64,000 bases of DNA from Gammaproteobacteria bacterium (GTDB lineage Bacteria > Pseudomonadota > Gammaproteobacteria > Acidiferrobacterales > SPGG2): contig JAOTYM010000003.1 in assembly GCA_029861845.1 (NCBI GenBank), forward strand, positions 1-64,000, given 5' to 3'. Within the stretch, counting starts at the first letter, position 1. Each line of letters begins with the position of its first letter. Shown here piece by piece: positions 18,894 to 28,898 of the stretch. The position numbers were made by a program, and so were the translations under genes. The notes under the pieces are model-generated. The model had not been told where the DNA came from and ran no database searches. It was given only the letters and a program-made list of their open reading frames with translations.

Positions 18894-19844
18894 TTACTTG
18901 GGGAGGGGTGGGGCTGCTGAATGCTTCTTCAACCAATCTGCGTAACGCTTGATGCCTGCTTCGAGCCCGACTTTTGGTTCGTAACCTAATTCTGCTACAG
19001 CCCTACTTATATCTAGTGCCTCGCTACGACGCATGAGTTCGCCGGGACCCACATGTACTGGGACTGGTGAATGTGTGTGCTTCCTAACTATTTCTACGAC
19101 TTCGCCGATGCTGTGTGCCTTGCCGGTCGCGATATTGAACACCTTGTGCCTCAAGTTCTCGGCATTGAAGAGTAGTGCGATGCCACGGGCCGCATCCTCC
19201 ACGTAGGTAAAGTCTAGTTTTTGGTCGGCGCCTTTATCCATGTTGAGTCCTTCCAATCCTTCTAGGGCGCCAAAAGCGATTTTGTAAAGCTCGATGAATC
19301 GAGAGGGTAGCTTTCCCGGGCCGTAGACAAAATAAAGTCGGGCCACTCTGAAATCCATGCCAAACGTTTGCGCGTATTGAATGCCAATATGCTCGGCCGA
19401 TGTTTTGGTGGAGGCATAGAGATCGGTTGGGCATAACGGCAAAGATTCTGTGGGCAGGTCATCAACCACGCCGTATACCGCACCGGTACTCGTGTAAAGG
19501 ACCTTTTCGATTTCAAATACCCTCGCGAGTTCGAGCACATTCACGAGCCCCATGACGTTGAGGTTTATGTTGTGATGGGGGTCCATTTGTACGAGCTCAC
19601 CCATGGTGGCCACAGTATGGATAACGCCATCGATATTAGTATGGTGGTGCTCGAACGCTTCTCTGAGCGCAGTGAGCTTCAGAACATCGCCCTTAATGAA
19701 GGTAATACTATCCGCGACCTCGGTAAGATAGTCGGGGGCGTCGTCGTTAGTATCGTAGACGATGATATGTTGGCCCTGCCGGGCGAGTAGCAAGGCCGTC
19801 CAGGACCCGATATGTCCGTAACCCCCGGTTACAAAAATGGCCAT
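18894..19844 (-). CDS. NAD-dependent epimerase/dehydratase
   Basis: IFVTGGYGHIGSWTALLLARQG; YASTKTSAEHIGIQYAQTFGMDFRVARLYFVYGPG. Confidence 0.88.
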   Translation of the reverse strand: MAIFVTGGYGHIGSWTALLLARQGQHIIVYDTNDDAPDYLTEVADSITFIKGDVLKLTALREAFEHHHTNIDGVIHTVATMGELVQMDPHHNINLNVMGLVNVLELARVFEIEKVLYTSTGAVYGVVDDLPTESLPLCPTDLYASTKTSAEHIGIQYAQTFGMDFRVARLYFVYGPGKLPSRFIELYKIAFGALEGLEGLNMDKGADQKLDFTYVEDAARGIALLFNAENLRHKVFNIATGKAHSIGEVVEIVRKHTHSPVPVHVGPGELMRRSEALDISRAVAELGYEPKVGLEAGIKRYADWLKKHSAAPPLPK

Positions 19845-20785
19845 CGTCGCATCAATATAAACGTAGATAAACGTCCTTTGGTATCAGCTCGCACCTCTTC
19901 AATGACGTGCCCATCGAGATTTGTCGGTGCGCTAAGACCCAACAACGCTAGCACGGTGGGTGCGGTATCGTAGATATGGATATTCTTCTCGATGGCAATG
20001 CCCGCAGGTGTGCCGGGTCCGACCACGACCCATGGAATCGTCATAATCTCTGGTCTTATTTCTCGGTGCGAACGTCCGTGACCACCGTGATCGGCGGTAA
20101 CCAGAACCGCGATTTTTTCCTCGACGCCGCTGTCAGCCACGGTGGCCAGGATTCGACCGACTGCCCGATCTGCTTTTGTCGCCGCGCTTAGGTAGGCCTT
20201 ACTCATCCACCCCCACCAATGCCCAGCCCCGTCCAGTTCTCGCAGGTGTATAAAGGTCAACGCGTACTTATTGCTCGACCATGCCGTATCAAAGGCATCA
20301 GCAATCGCGTTGGCACTGGTGTCCACTGAGATCTTGCGGTGACGCTGCGGACCATAGATAAAATCCAGATTATCCGGGTTGGCTAGGAAATCCAATTTTT
20401 CTTTTGAAAAAAACATCGCTGTCGTCAGTCCCGCTGCCTTGGCGATGGAGTGCACGGTTGGTTGGCCATAGTACCCACGACCGACGGTTTCCCTGGTGAC
20501 CTTGTGTCGGTTGGAATCGAGGCCGGTAAGCATCGACACATGGGCAGGGATGGTTAGCGATGGGCGCACTGTCTGGGCATTACTGGCGTGGACGCCTCGC
20601 TGTATCAGTCGTTGTAGATTGGGCATTCGCGTAGCGCTGATCGCATCTGGCCGTAGACCATCGATGCTGATTATGATCACGTGTTCGACCGGCGCTCCTC
20701 TTGCTATGCCTGATAGCAACGTGGCGCCTGTGGCCACCAGAATCGCAACTAGAATCGATCCTCTTTTCAGACGTGAAAACAGCAT
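19829..20785 (-). CDS. Type I phosphodiesterase/nucleotide pyrophosphatase (alkaline phosphatase superfamily)
   Basis: VIIISIDGLRPDAISATRMPNLQRLIQRGVHA, PSLTIPAHVSMLTGLDSNRH, TADHGGHG. Confidence 0.88.
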   Translation of the reverse strand: MLFSRLKRGSILVAILVATGATLLSGIARGAPVEHVIIISIDGLRPDAISATRMPNLQRLIQRGVHASNAQTVRPSLTIPAHVSMLTGLDSNRHKVTRETVGRGYYGQPTVHSIAKAAGLTTAMFFSKEKLDFLANPDNLDFIYGPQRHRKISVDTSANAIADAFDTAWSSNKYALTFIHLRELDGAGHWWGWMSKAYLSAATKADRAVGRILATVADSGVEEKIAVLVTADHGGHGRSHREIRPEIMTIPWVVVGPGTPAGIAIEKNIHIYDTAPTVLALLGLSAPTNLDGHVIEEVRADTKGRLSTFILMRRWPFL

Positions 20786-21136
20786 GGTCCTATTGTGCCG
20801 CTTTTACCTAATTGGGGTTAGACGAAATGGCTCTGTGGTCATAGCTGTGGCAGTGCGCGGTTCTACGCCCGGCCACCAACGCAAACGTTGGGGAGTCTCG
20901 GAGCATGGGTTGCCTCAGTTTTGGGTCCTTTCCGCACCGCCTAGTTACGGTTTACGAATCACGAGCGTGGCTTAAGTGACGAGGGGCGAACAATTTGGAC
21001 CCTTTCGGCTCCTATCTCTTGGCCCAGTTGAAGGGTTCGGAAGGTTAGCCGATTGGATCGGTACAAGTACGCCACCGCATTGTAGTGTATACTTATTTTG
21101 AAACTTAATTGATCCAGTTGTCGGCCGGCGGTCGAG

Positions 21137-22933
21137 GTGAAACCTACCGACGTTTCTAATCCGAACTACTTCCACAAGGTTGTGGACTGTCAATGGGCCT
21201 GTCCTGCCCATACCGATGTACCCGAGTACATTCGGCTGATTGCGCTGGGGCGTTACACCGATGCCTACATGCTCAACCGGGAATCCAATGTATTCCCCGG
21301 CATCCTCGGGCGTGTCTGTGATCGGCCCTGTGAGCCGGCTTGTCGGCGAGGCCGGCTGGATCAGAAACCGGTGGCGATCTGCCGGCTGAAGCGAGTGGCC
21401 GCCGACCTGCGGGGTGAGATTGCCCACCGCCTGCCGCAAATCCCCAAGGCCAAGAACGGCAAGCGCATCGCCTTAATCGGCGCCGGCTGTGCCTCGCTCA
21501 CCGTCGCCAACGACCTCCTGCCACTCGGTTATGAGATCGTTATGTTCGAGCAACTGGACAAGACCGGCGGACTGATGCGCACTAACATCCCGGCCTTTCG
21601 GCTGCCGGCCGAGGTGCTGGACGAAGAAATCAATACGATTGTCGACATGGGGGTGGATTTGCGCCTGGGTGCCCCCATCAATAGCCTGAAGGCGCTGTTG
21701 CAGGAGGACTACGATGCGGTCTTTGTTGGTGCCGGGGCACCCAAGGGACGCAACCTCGAGATCCCTGGTCGTTACGATACCGACCAGATCTTTGTCGGCA
21801 TCCAGTGGCTCGAATCGGTGGCGTTTGGTCACGTGGATTCTATTGGCGAACGGGTGATCATTATCGGCGGTGGCAATACCGCCATGGACTGCTGTCGTAC
21901 TTCACTACGTATCGGTGGCGACGATGTGAAGGTTGTCGCGCGCAAGCCCGAGAACATGCTCAAAGCCTCAGACTGGGAATTGGAAGGTGCAATTGAAGAA
22001 AGGATCGAGATCATTTGCAGCCATTCGCCCGAGGAGTTTGTTATCGAAGATGGCAAGCTCACCGGCGTCAGGTTTGACCAGGTGGATTGGTACGAAGACG
22101 AGCATGGTAAGTTCAGATCGAAAAAAATAGACGACGTTGTCATGCCTTGCGATTCGGTTATTCTTGCCGTCGGTCAGGAAAATGCCTTCACTTTCATCGA
22201 GCGAGACATCGGCATTGAGTTTGATAAACGTGACATGCCGGTGGTCGACAAGATCACCATGCAGTCCACACGCGAAGATGTATTCTTTGGCGGCGATGCT
22301 GCGTTCGGACCACTGAACATCATCTGGGCGGTAGAACATGGTCACCAGGCAGCTACCTCCATCCACAACTATTGTATGGGTGAGCCTGTGACCGAGCGAT
22401 TACCCCACACCATGAACCTGCGTAGCACTAGAATGGGCATCCATGAGTGGAGTTACAGCAACGACTTCGATCCCACTACACGCCGGCTGGTGCCACATTT
22501 GCCACTGAAGGAACGTTTCGAGAAGCTAAGTCTAGAGGTGGAGCTAGGATTCGATGCCCAGCAAGCTGCCAAGGAGGCAGAGCGTTGTCTAAACTGCGAT
22601 ATACAGACGGTGTTCAAGGCAAATCTCTGTATCGAATGCGATGCTTGCATCGATATCTGTCCGGTTAATTGCCTGACCATTGCCGAAAACGGTCCCGAAG
22701 TAGAGTTGAGATTGCGTCTCAACACCCCAGCCCCGAAAAAGGTACAGGACATTTTTGTGTCGGAAACGTTGCCACAAACCGGAAAGATAATGGTCAAAGA
22801 CGAAAATTCCTGTGTGCACTGCGGGCTGTGTGCTGAGCGCTGCCCAACCGGCGCCTGGGACATGCAAGAATTCACGCTTAATATTCCCTACGCGGGACAC
22901 GGTTCATGTCGAAAACGGCGAAAAACAGCATAA
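21137..22933 (+). CDS. GltD-like FAD/NAD(P)-dependent oxidoreductase with C-terminal 2x[4Fe-4S] ferredoxin domain
   Basis: GTG start; CDRPCEPACRRGRLD, IALIGAGCASLTVANDLLPLGY, VIIIGGGNTAMDC; CIECDACIDICPVNCL and CVHCGLCAERCPTGA. Confidence 0.88.
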   Translation: MKPTDVSNPNYFHKVVDCQWACPAHTDVPEYIRLIALGRYTDAYMLNRESNVFPGILGRVCDRPCEPACRRGRLDQKPVAICRLKRVAADLRGEIAHRLPQIPKAKNGKRIALIGAGCASLTVANDLLPLGYEIVMFEQLDKTGGLMRTNIPAFRLPAEVLDEEINTIVDMGVDLRLGAPINSLKALLQEDYDAVFVGAGAPKGRNLEIPGRYDTDQIFVGIQWLESVAFGHVDSIGERVIIIGGGNTAMDCCRTSLRIGGDDVKVVARKPENMLKASDWELEGAIEERIEIICSHSPEEFVIEDGKLTGVRFDQVDWYEDEHGKFRSKKIDDVVMPCDSVILAVGQENAFTFIERDIGIEFDKRDMPVVDKITMQSTREDVFFGGDAAFGPLNIIWAVEHGHQAATSIHNYCMGEPVTERLPHTMNLRSTRMGIHEWSYSNDFDPTTRRLVPHLPLKERFEKLSLEVELGFDAQQAAKEAERCLNCDIQTVFKANLCIECDACIDICPVNCLTIAENGPEVELRLRLNTPAPKKVQDIFVSETLPQTGKIMVKDENSCVHCGLCAERCPTGAWDMQEFTLNIPYAGHGSCRKRRKTA

Positions 22934-24723
22934 ACGACTGCGTCATCAAGCTCGCCACTGTCAATGGCACCGGCTCGGCGAGCGCAAACGCGCTTTTGAC
23001 GAAAACTATCCTTCGTTTGGGCATTCCCGTGACGGGAAAGAATTTCTTTCCCTCCAACATACAGGGTCTACCCACGTGGTATGAGATTCGCATCAGTAAA
23101 GATGGCTATGATGCCCGTTCAGGTCAGGTCGACATCATGGTTGCAATGAATGCCCAGACCTATGCGCAAGATCGGGATGAAGTTAGCCCAGGTGGTTACC
23201 TGCTGTACGACTCAACTTGGCCACGAGATAACGTGCTTTCGAGAAATGACATCACGTTGCTGGGAATCCCGCTCGCCAGGATGTGTAACGAAGTCTTCGC
23301 CGGTGCTCGCGAATGCGTGCTGATGAAGAACATGGCGTACGTAGGTGCGTTGGCAGCGCTGCTCGACATCGACATGAAGGCTATCGAAGAGGTAGTGCAG
23401 GAAAGGTTCGGTAAAAAGGAAGAGTTGATTGCGTCGAACTTACGCGCGATTCGCCTTGGCCACGACTTTGCCGTGGAAAATTTTCAGTGTCCGTTGCCGG
23501 TCCGAACCAGGCCGATGGACAAGGCTGCTGATCTTATGATGATCGACGGCAACACCGCTGCTGCCTTGGGATGTGTTTACGCTGGTGCCGCCTTCGCCGC
23601 TTGGTATCCGATTACGCCCTCAACCTCGTTGATGGATGCGTTTGCCAAATTCTGTGGAAAGTATCGAACAGATCCGGATACTGGCAAGAACCGCTTTTGT
23701 ATTGTCCAGGCGGAAGATGAACTTGCCGCCATCGGCATGGCCCTCGGTGCAAGTTGGAACGGCGTCCGTGCCTTCAGCGCCACGAGTGGCCCCGGTATTT
23801 CACTCATGAGCGAGCTCCTCGGGTTTGCCTATTACGCCGAGGTCCCAGTGGTATTGTTTGATGTACAGCGGGTCGGTCCATCGACGGGCTTGCCCACCCG
23901 CACCCAGCAGGGCGATCTGCTTGCGTGCGCCTATGCCTCTCATGGCGATACCCGGCATGTATTGTTGTTCCCGGCAAATCCGACAGAATGTTTTTACTTA
24001 GCCGTCAAAGCGTTTGATTTGGCAGAACGACTACAGACCCCGGTTATCGTGGTGTCGGATCTAGATATCGGTATGAACGACTGGACCTGCCCGAAACTTG
24101 CATGGCACGAGGACTATCGACCGGACCGCGGGAAGATCTTGTCGGTGGAGGAACTGGAGGATCTTGAGACCTTTTATCGCTACCATGACAAAGACGGTGA
24201 CGGTATCTGCTATCGGACGTATCCGGGCGTGCATCCCAAGGGCGCCTATTTCGCGCGCGGGTCGGGCCACAACGAATATGGTGCCTATACGGAAGATCCG
24301 GCCGAGTACCAGAAGCTCTTGGATAGGCTTCGCCAGAAATGGGAAACCGCAGCCGGTCTCGTGCCCGAACCGATCATTAAAAGAAAACGCGGCGCCACAT
24401 CCGGGGTCATTGCGCTCGGCAGTAGTGACTGTGCAGTGACCGAGATGCTGGACAAGCTCGATGAACCTATGGACTACATGCGCATACGAGGGTTCCCGTT
24501 CGATGCCAGGGTGGAGAAGTTTATTGATTCGCATGAGCGTGTTTTTGTGGTGGAACAGAATCGTGATGCGCAGTTGAAATCGCTGCTCACCCTTGAGCTG
24601 AATGTGAACAAGCGAAAACTGATTTCTATTCTACATTACGATGGTTTTCCCATTACTCCGGATCATGTGTTGGACGGGATCAATGAAGTGGGCGATATGC
24701 CGGAAGAAGGATCAGCGGCATGA
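22906..24723 (+). CDS. 2-oxoacid:acceptor oxidoreductase, fused gamma+alpha subunits
   Basis: N-terminal gamma-like NGTGSASANALLTKTILRLG; alpha-like GAAFAAWYPITPSTSLMDAF, SATSGPGISLMSELLGFAYYAEVPVVLFDVQRVGPSTGLPTRTQQGDL. Confidence 0.9.
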   Translation: MSKTAKNSINDCVIKLATVNGTGSASANALLTKTILRLGIPVTGKNFFPSNIQGLPTWYEIRISKDGYDARSGQVDIMVAMNAQTYAQDRDEVSPGGYLLYDSTWPRDNVLSRNDITLLGIPLARMCNEVFAGARECVLMKNMAYVGALAALLDIDMKAIEEVVQERFGKKEELIASNLRAIRLGHDFAVENFQCPLPVRTRPMDKAADLMMIDGNTAAALGCVYAGAAFAAWYPITPSTSLMDAFAKFCGKYRTDPDTGKNRFCIVQAEDELAAIGMALGASWNGVRAFSATSGPGISLMSELLGFAYYAEVPVVLFDVQRVGPSTGLPTRTQQGDLLACAYASHGDTRHVLLFPANPTECFYLAVKAFDLAERLQTPVIVVSDLDIGMNDWTCPKLAWHEDYRPDRGKILSVEELEDLETFYRYHDKDGDGICYRTYPGVHPKGAYFARGSGHNEYGAYTEDPAEYQKLLDRLRQKWETAAGLVPEPIIKRKRGATSGVIALGSSDCAVTEMLDKLDEPMDYMRIRGFPFDARVEKFIDSHERVFVVEQNRDAQLKSLLTLELNVNKRKLISILHYDGFPITPDHVLDGINEVGDMPEEGSAA

Positions 24724-25775
24724 GTTATATAACAAAACCTAGGCTCAGTTACTCGGGCCGAAAAAGGAATAAGCTTGGCCTTGCCATGCGCGATTACGAA
24801 GGCGGTATGTCCACGCTTTGTGCTGGCTGCGGTCATGACTCCATCACGGCGGCCCTAATACAGGCCTTCTTTGAGCTGAATATTCCGCCTGAGAGGGTGG
24901 TGAAACTAAGTGGCATAGGTTGTTCGTCAAAGACCCCCGCTTACTTTTTGAATGCATCACACGGCATCAATGCCGTACATGGCCGTATGCCGGCGCTTGC
25001 TACTGGTGCCAACGCTGCCAACCGCGATTTGTACTACATCGGCGTGTCGGGTGACGGTGATTCCTTATCGATAGGATTGGGGCAATTCGGTCATGCCATC
25101 CGACGTAATCTGAATATGCTGTACATCATCGAAAACAATGGTGTATACGGACTTACCAAGGGGCAGTTCTCAGCCTCGGCCGATAAAGGAAGTAAGGCCA
25201 AGACGGGCGAGATCAACGCCCAGCCACCTATAGATCCGGTGCTGATGGCACTCAGTCTGGGTGGTGCGTTTGTCGCGCGCAGCTTTTCGGGCGACAAGCA
25301 GCAACTGGTACCGCTGATCAAGGCGGGACTGATGCACCAAGGCTTTGCCTTACTCGACGTGATATCACCGTGTGTCACATTCAATGACCATGACGGTTCT
25401 ACCAAGAGCTATGTCTACACGCGTGAACACTTTCACGAAACCATCCATACCGATTTCGTCCTCGCAGCGGACGAGATAACCGTGGAGTATGATGAAGGCG
25501 AAGTCGTACCGGTCGATCTCCATGATGGTAGCCACATATTGCTACGTAAGGTGGCGCCCGATTACGAGCCTAAGGATCGCGGCAATGCCATTTCTTACAT
25601 CCAACATCATCAAGAAAAAGGTGAGATCGTGACGGGTCTTCTGTACCTGGATGAGCAAGCCGGTGATCTCCACACGACCTCCAACACTATCGACCAACCC
25701 CTAAACGAACTTAGCTACGACAAGCTTTGTCCTGGTGCTGATGCGCTCGAGGAGATATTTGAGGCGTATCGTTGA
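24720..25775 (+). CDS. 2-oxoacid:acceptor oxidoreductase, beta (TPP-binding) subunit
   Basis: LCAGCGHDSITAALIQAF, GIGCSSKTPAYFL, HGRMPALATGA, GDGDSLSIGLGQFGHAIRRNLNMLYIIENNGVYGLTKGQ; ATGA overlap. Confidence 0.92.
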   Translation: MSYITKPRLSYSGRKRNKLGLAMRDYEGGMSTLCAGCGHDSITAALIQAFFELNIPPERVVKLSGIGCSSKTPAYFLNASHGINAVHGRMPALATGANAANRDLYYIGVSGDGDSLSIGLGQFGHAIRRNLNMLYIIENNGVYGLTKGQFSASADKGSKAKTGEINAQPPIDPVLMALSLGGAFVARSFSGDKQQLVPLIKAGLMHQGFALLDVISPCVTFNDHDGSTKSYVYTREHFHETIHTDFVLAADEITVEYDEGEVVPVDLHDGSHILLRKVAPDYEPKDRGNAISYIQHHQEKGEIVTGLLYLDEQAGDLHTTSNTIDQPLNELSYDKLCPGADALEEIFEAYR

Positions 25776-25838
25776 GCCCGGATTGACGTTAGACCAGCTG
25801 GGCTTAATCATAACAAGTGAAGTTGAGGGAGGTGACGA

Positions 25839-26312
25839 GTGAGTAATCAGTCGATCGAGGACTATCTGTCTACCCATGCGTTCTTCTCCGAACTGGACGA
25901 CAGCTTTATGAAGTTCCTGTCCGACTCGGCAAAGGAGCTGCGGATAAAGAAGGGCGATGTCTTGTTTCAGCAGGGGGAGCGTGCCGACAAATTCTATCTG
26001 CTGCGCAATGGGCAAGTATCTGTCCAAGTGCCGGCGCTGATGGGGCCAACGCTTGAAATACAAACCTTGGGTGAAGATCAAATACTCGGTTGGTCTTGGC
26101 TAATACCGCCTTACCGGTGGAACTTCCAGGCCCGGGCGGTGGAAGATTCGGATTTGCTCGAGTTTGACGGCAGCGCCGCATTGGCGCGTTGCGAGGCAGA
26201 CCCGAAATTCGGCTACGAATTGTTCAAGCGTTTCGCGGCGCTGATGTCCGAGCGGCTCGATGCCGCTCGTCAGAAGATGATGGATGGGTGGAATCCGCCG
26301 GGATTCGCCTAA
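25839..26312 (+). CDS. Cyclic nucleotide-binding domain protein without HTH
   Basis: CNBD pattern: FFSELDDSFMKFLSDSAKELRIKKGDVLFQQGERADKFYLLRNGQVSV...LGWSWLIPPYRW. Confidence 0.85.
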   Translation: MSNQSIEDYLSTHAFFSELDDSFMKFLSDSAKELRIKKGDVLFQQGERADKFYLLRNGQVSVQVPALMGPTLEIQTLGEDQILGWSWLIPPYRWNFQARAVEDSDLLEFDGSAALARCEADPKFGYELFKRFAALMSERLDAARQKMMDGWNPPGFA

Positions 26313-26695
26313 GATCTCCGGTATTTCTAACTCCTAAATGAGTTGCCGTTGGCGACGGTGTATAAACCGGTCTTGCCCCGGCAATTGCTCCGGCATTGCT
26401 CTAACCTGTCGGCCGCTCGTGCGCAAATGAGAGGGAAAAATCGAGAGTAAGGCACCTTCGCCGCTTGCTGATGGGCTGGCGAAAGGGGCGTCTAGGAGGG
26501 AAGAATTGCGTTCAGAACGGTAGCAACGGTAGAATGTTTCCTAGGTAGTCATGATCTACCGCGGGCTATTCCCAGGCCCAAATACTGCCAGGGAAGATGC
26601 TCACGGTCCCGCAGGCGATTTGCCCCGCATTCGTGGCCGTGGCCAGGCGCTTACCAAGAACTATTAGAAGTGGTGGCCACTTAAAGGTTGTAAAG

Positions 26696-27511
26696 ATGCG
26701 GCAGATACTCACTTTTAACGTAAGATTCGTTTACGCTTCGATCGACCAGAACCGTTGGCTACGGTGGTTTCTGGAGGCCGCATTTGTCGTGGTGGCCGTG
26801 GGCCTGATATCAGTTCTAGGTAAGGGTGCCGACCCGCTTATGCCATTTGGCATCACCGCTCTCGATCTCACTTACTTGGCAAGCCTGGGTGCGCTGCTTT
26901 TTGTTTTAGCCCTTGTTTTCGTATCCGTTATCGGTATTCCCTTGTTCCGTTACAATGGCGTCTTGCTGATGCTCGCGGGTATAGGGGTATTCGAGTACCA
27001 AGTCTATGAGTATATGAAGCTTGGTTGGTGGCAACCGTTTCCACTGCGCGATTTCACCGACGCGTTATTCCTCACCTGGACCCTCGACCAGTCGATCAGT
27101 TGGCCAGCCGTACTCCTGAGGAATTTCTTGGAAGAAACAGCGGTGTCCATATTTCTCATCGCGATCGGTGCGCTGTGGCACGTGCTAGCAAACAAGTTCC
27201 TCAATACCGCACTGGACGATATTAGGGTACTCGAGCGCGAAACACTGGCGCCCGCTGAAGAGCTACCGGCTGAACAGGCAATCGTGTGGCCTGAGCCCGC
27301 GAACGCCGAGACGTTCGATGAGGGCGTCCCAACCGTAGTAGAGCCGATCGTTTTGGCAGAGGCGAAACTACTGCGGGCCAAACGGCCTACACACGATGCA
27401 CCGATTGCGCCTTCGTGGCTAGCCGACGAGCGGAGAGATGCGGGAACCCCGGCAGGGGTCTACGAGTTAGATTCACGCCGAAAACCGACCCGAAGACCGA
27501 CAGGTAAGTAA
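26696..27511 (+). CDS. Integral membrane protein, unknown function
   Basis: Several hydrophobic segments and a charged Pro/Glu/Arg-rich C-terminus; start placed at ATG 26696. Confidence 0.6.
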   Translation: MRQILTFNVRFVYASIDQNRWLRWFLEAAFVVVAVGLISVLGKGADPLMPFGITALDLTYLASLGALLFVLALVFVSVIGIPLFRYNGVLLMLAGIGVFEYQVYEYMKLGWWQPFPLRDFTDALFLTWTLDQSISWPAVLLRNFLEETAVSIFLIAIGALWHVLANKFLNTALDDIRVLERETLAPAEELPAEQAIVWPEPANAETFDEGVPTVVEPIVLAEAKLLRAKRPTHDAPIAPSWLADERRDAGTPAGVYELDSRRKPTRRPTGK

Positions 27512-27635
27512 AGTCTTACGATCCTTATTTGACCGGGCGCTAGTCCCGTTAATACGCTGTCGCTTGCCGATATCATCAAGCCTCCTGATCCAAATCAACG
27601 AAACGCGCGCGGTTTCGTGATAGTTAACAACAATC

Positions 27636-28202
27636 ATGACGGCGCGATCCTACGTATCTATTGCAGCCTTGTGTACCTTGTTGTTTGCCGGTGTTGCCGC
27701 GGGAGTTGGAAATACCTGGGATGAGGATGCACAAGCCGGCGTGCAGGCATACCTGCACGGTGATTATGCGGCGGCCGAGCGTCACCTGTTGGCGGCACTG
27801 AGAACAGCGGAGGAAATGGGGCCCGAAGATCCGCGATTGGCTTTGTCTCTTAACAATCTGGCATTGGTTTACCATGCCCAGGGCAGATACGACGAAGCCG
27901 AGCCTGTGTACAAACGTGCCATAAGCATCACGGAAAGGGCACTGGGCCCGGATCATCCAAACCTGGCGGCTAGTCTTGGCAACTTGGCAGAACTTTACCG
28001 TACTCAGAAAAAATATGTTGAGGCCGAGCCCCTCTATCGAGAAGCGTTGATGATCTGGCAGCAGGCCGTGGGATCATATGACCTGCAGGTTGCCCTCTGG
28101 TTAGAGGACTGCGCTGATGTATTACGAAAGTTAAACCGTAACCAGGAGGCCGCCAAAATGGAGGCCCGGGCAAACGTTATTCGGGCCGCGCACACAATCT
28201 AG
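27636..28202 (+). CDS. Secreted tetratricopeptide (kinesin-light-chain-like) repeat protein
   Basis: Signal peptide; LALSLNNLALVYHAQGRYDEAEPVYKRAISITERALGPDHPNLAASLGNLAELYRTQKKYVEAEPLYREAL. Confidence 0.85.
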   Translation: MTARSYVSIAALCTLLFAGVAAGVGNTWDEDAQAGVQAYLHGDYAAAERHLLAALRTAEEMGPEDPRLALSLNNLALVYHAQGRYDEAEPVYKRAISITERALGPDHPNLAASLGNLAELYRTQKKYVEAEPLYREALMIWQQAVGSYDLQVALWLEDCADVLRKLNRNQEAAKMEARANVIRAAHTI

Positions 28203-28251
28203 ACGAAACTAGAGTATTACATCGCTTCTAGTCGTCACGGGGGTTGCCATT

Positions 28252-28509
28252 ATGAAGCTTGATATAAAGGGGATGGCCATTACGCTGGGGTTAGTTTGGG
28301 GTGCGGCGGTTCTTCTCGTGGGGATCGCGAACCTGATCTGGCCCAACTACGGTCAAGCGTTTCTCGAGCTGGTTGCTTCCATCTATCCGGGCTACACGGC
28401 GGGCGCGAGTGTCGGCCAGCTAATCTTTGGTACGCTCTACGGGTTGGTGGATGGTGCCGTCGGTGGTGCGGTGATCGCTTGGCTGTACAATCTGTTTGCG
28501 GGCGCGTGA
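28252..28509 (+). CDS. Small two-TM membrane protein (DUF5676/holin-like)
   Basis: ALTLGLVWG-like start, ELVASIYPGYTAGASVGQLIFGTLYGLVDGAVGGAVIAWLYNLF. Confidence 0.65.
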   Translation: MKLDIKGMAITLGLVWGAAVLLVGIANLIWPNYGQAFLELVASIYPGYTAGASVGQLIFGTLYGLVDGAVGGAVIAWLYNLFAGA

Positions 28510-28527
28510 CCATTTGAACTTTTTCGC

Positions 28528-28799
28528 CGCTTCGGTCACGCCGAGGGACAAGGGCAGCCGAAGCGCGGCCCCGTAGGGGGCATGGGAGGGAACCCATGCG
28601 TCCGCCGTCGCTACCAAGGACGTGCCGTCGACGGATCCACTGGGGCAACCGTCAGTCCGAGGTGGCGCACCGCGAATTGAAGGGCTGGACCGAAGACTAC
28701 GGGTCAGTATGGTTTTGGTGACTTTCTGCCGAAACCAAAGCTACCTGCGTCCGGGGCCGACGCCCCGGTTAGAATGATTGTCGCCGAAGGCGACTCATT
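28528..28799. other. Hairpin-rich non-coding intergenic element (several perfect inverted repeats)
   Basis: CGCTTCGG/CCGAAGCG (28528-28535/28558-28565); GCCCC/GGGGC (28568-28572/28577-28581); GCATGGG/CCCATGC (28580-28586/28593-28599); CCGTCGACGG (28625-28634); CCGGGGC/GCCCCGG (28751-28768); AATGA-TT-GTCGCC-GAA-GGCGAC-TCATT (28773-28799). Confidence 0.65.
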
Positions 28800-28898
28800 A
28801 TTTGTTTTCCCTGCAGAACATATTGTTGACAGAGCAACCGTTTGTGCGTTCCACTGGTGGATGCACGGGTCTATACCCCTGCAATCCGAGGTGGTTTT

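Noticed and set aside
28280-28648. Minus-strand ORFs over the hairpin element (28280-28648, 28420-28617)
   Set aside because: They overlap a clear plus-strand gene and palindromic DNA; Arg/Pro/Gly-rich composition typical of spurious frames.
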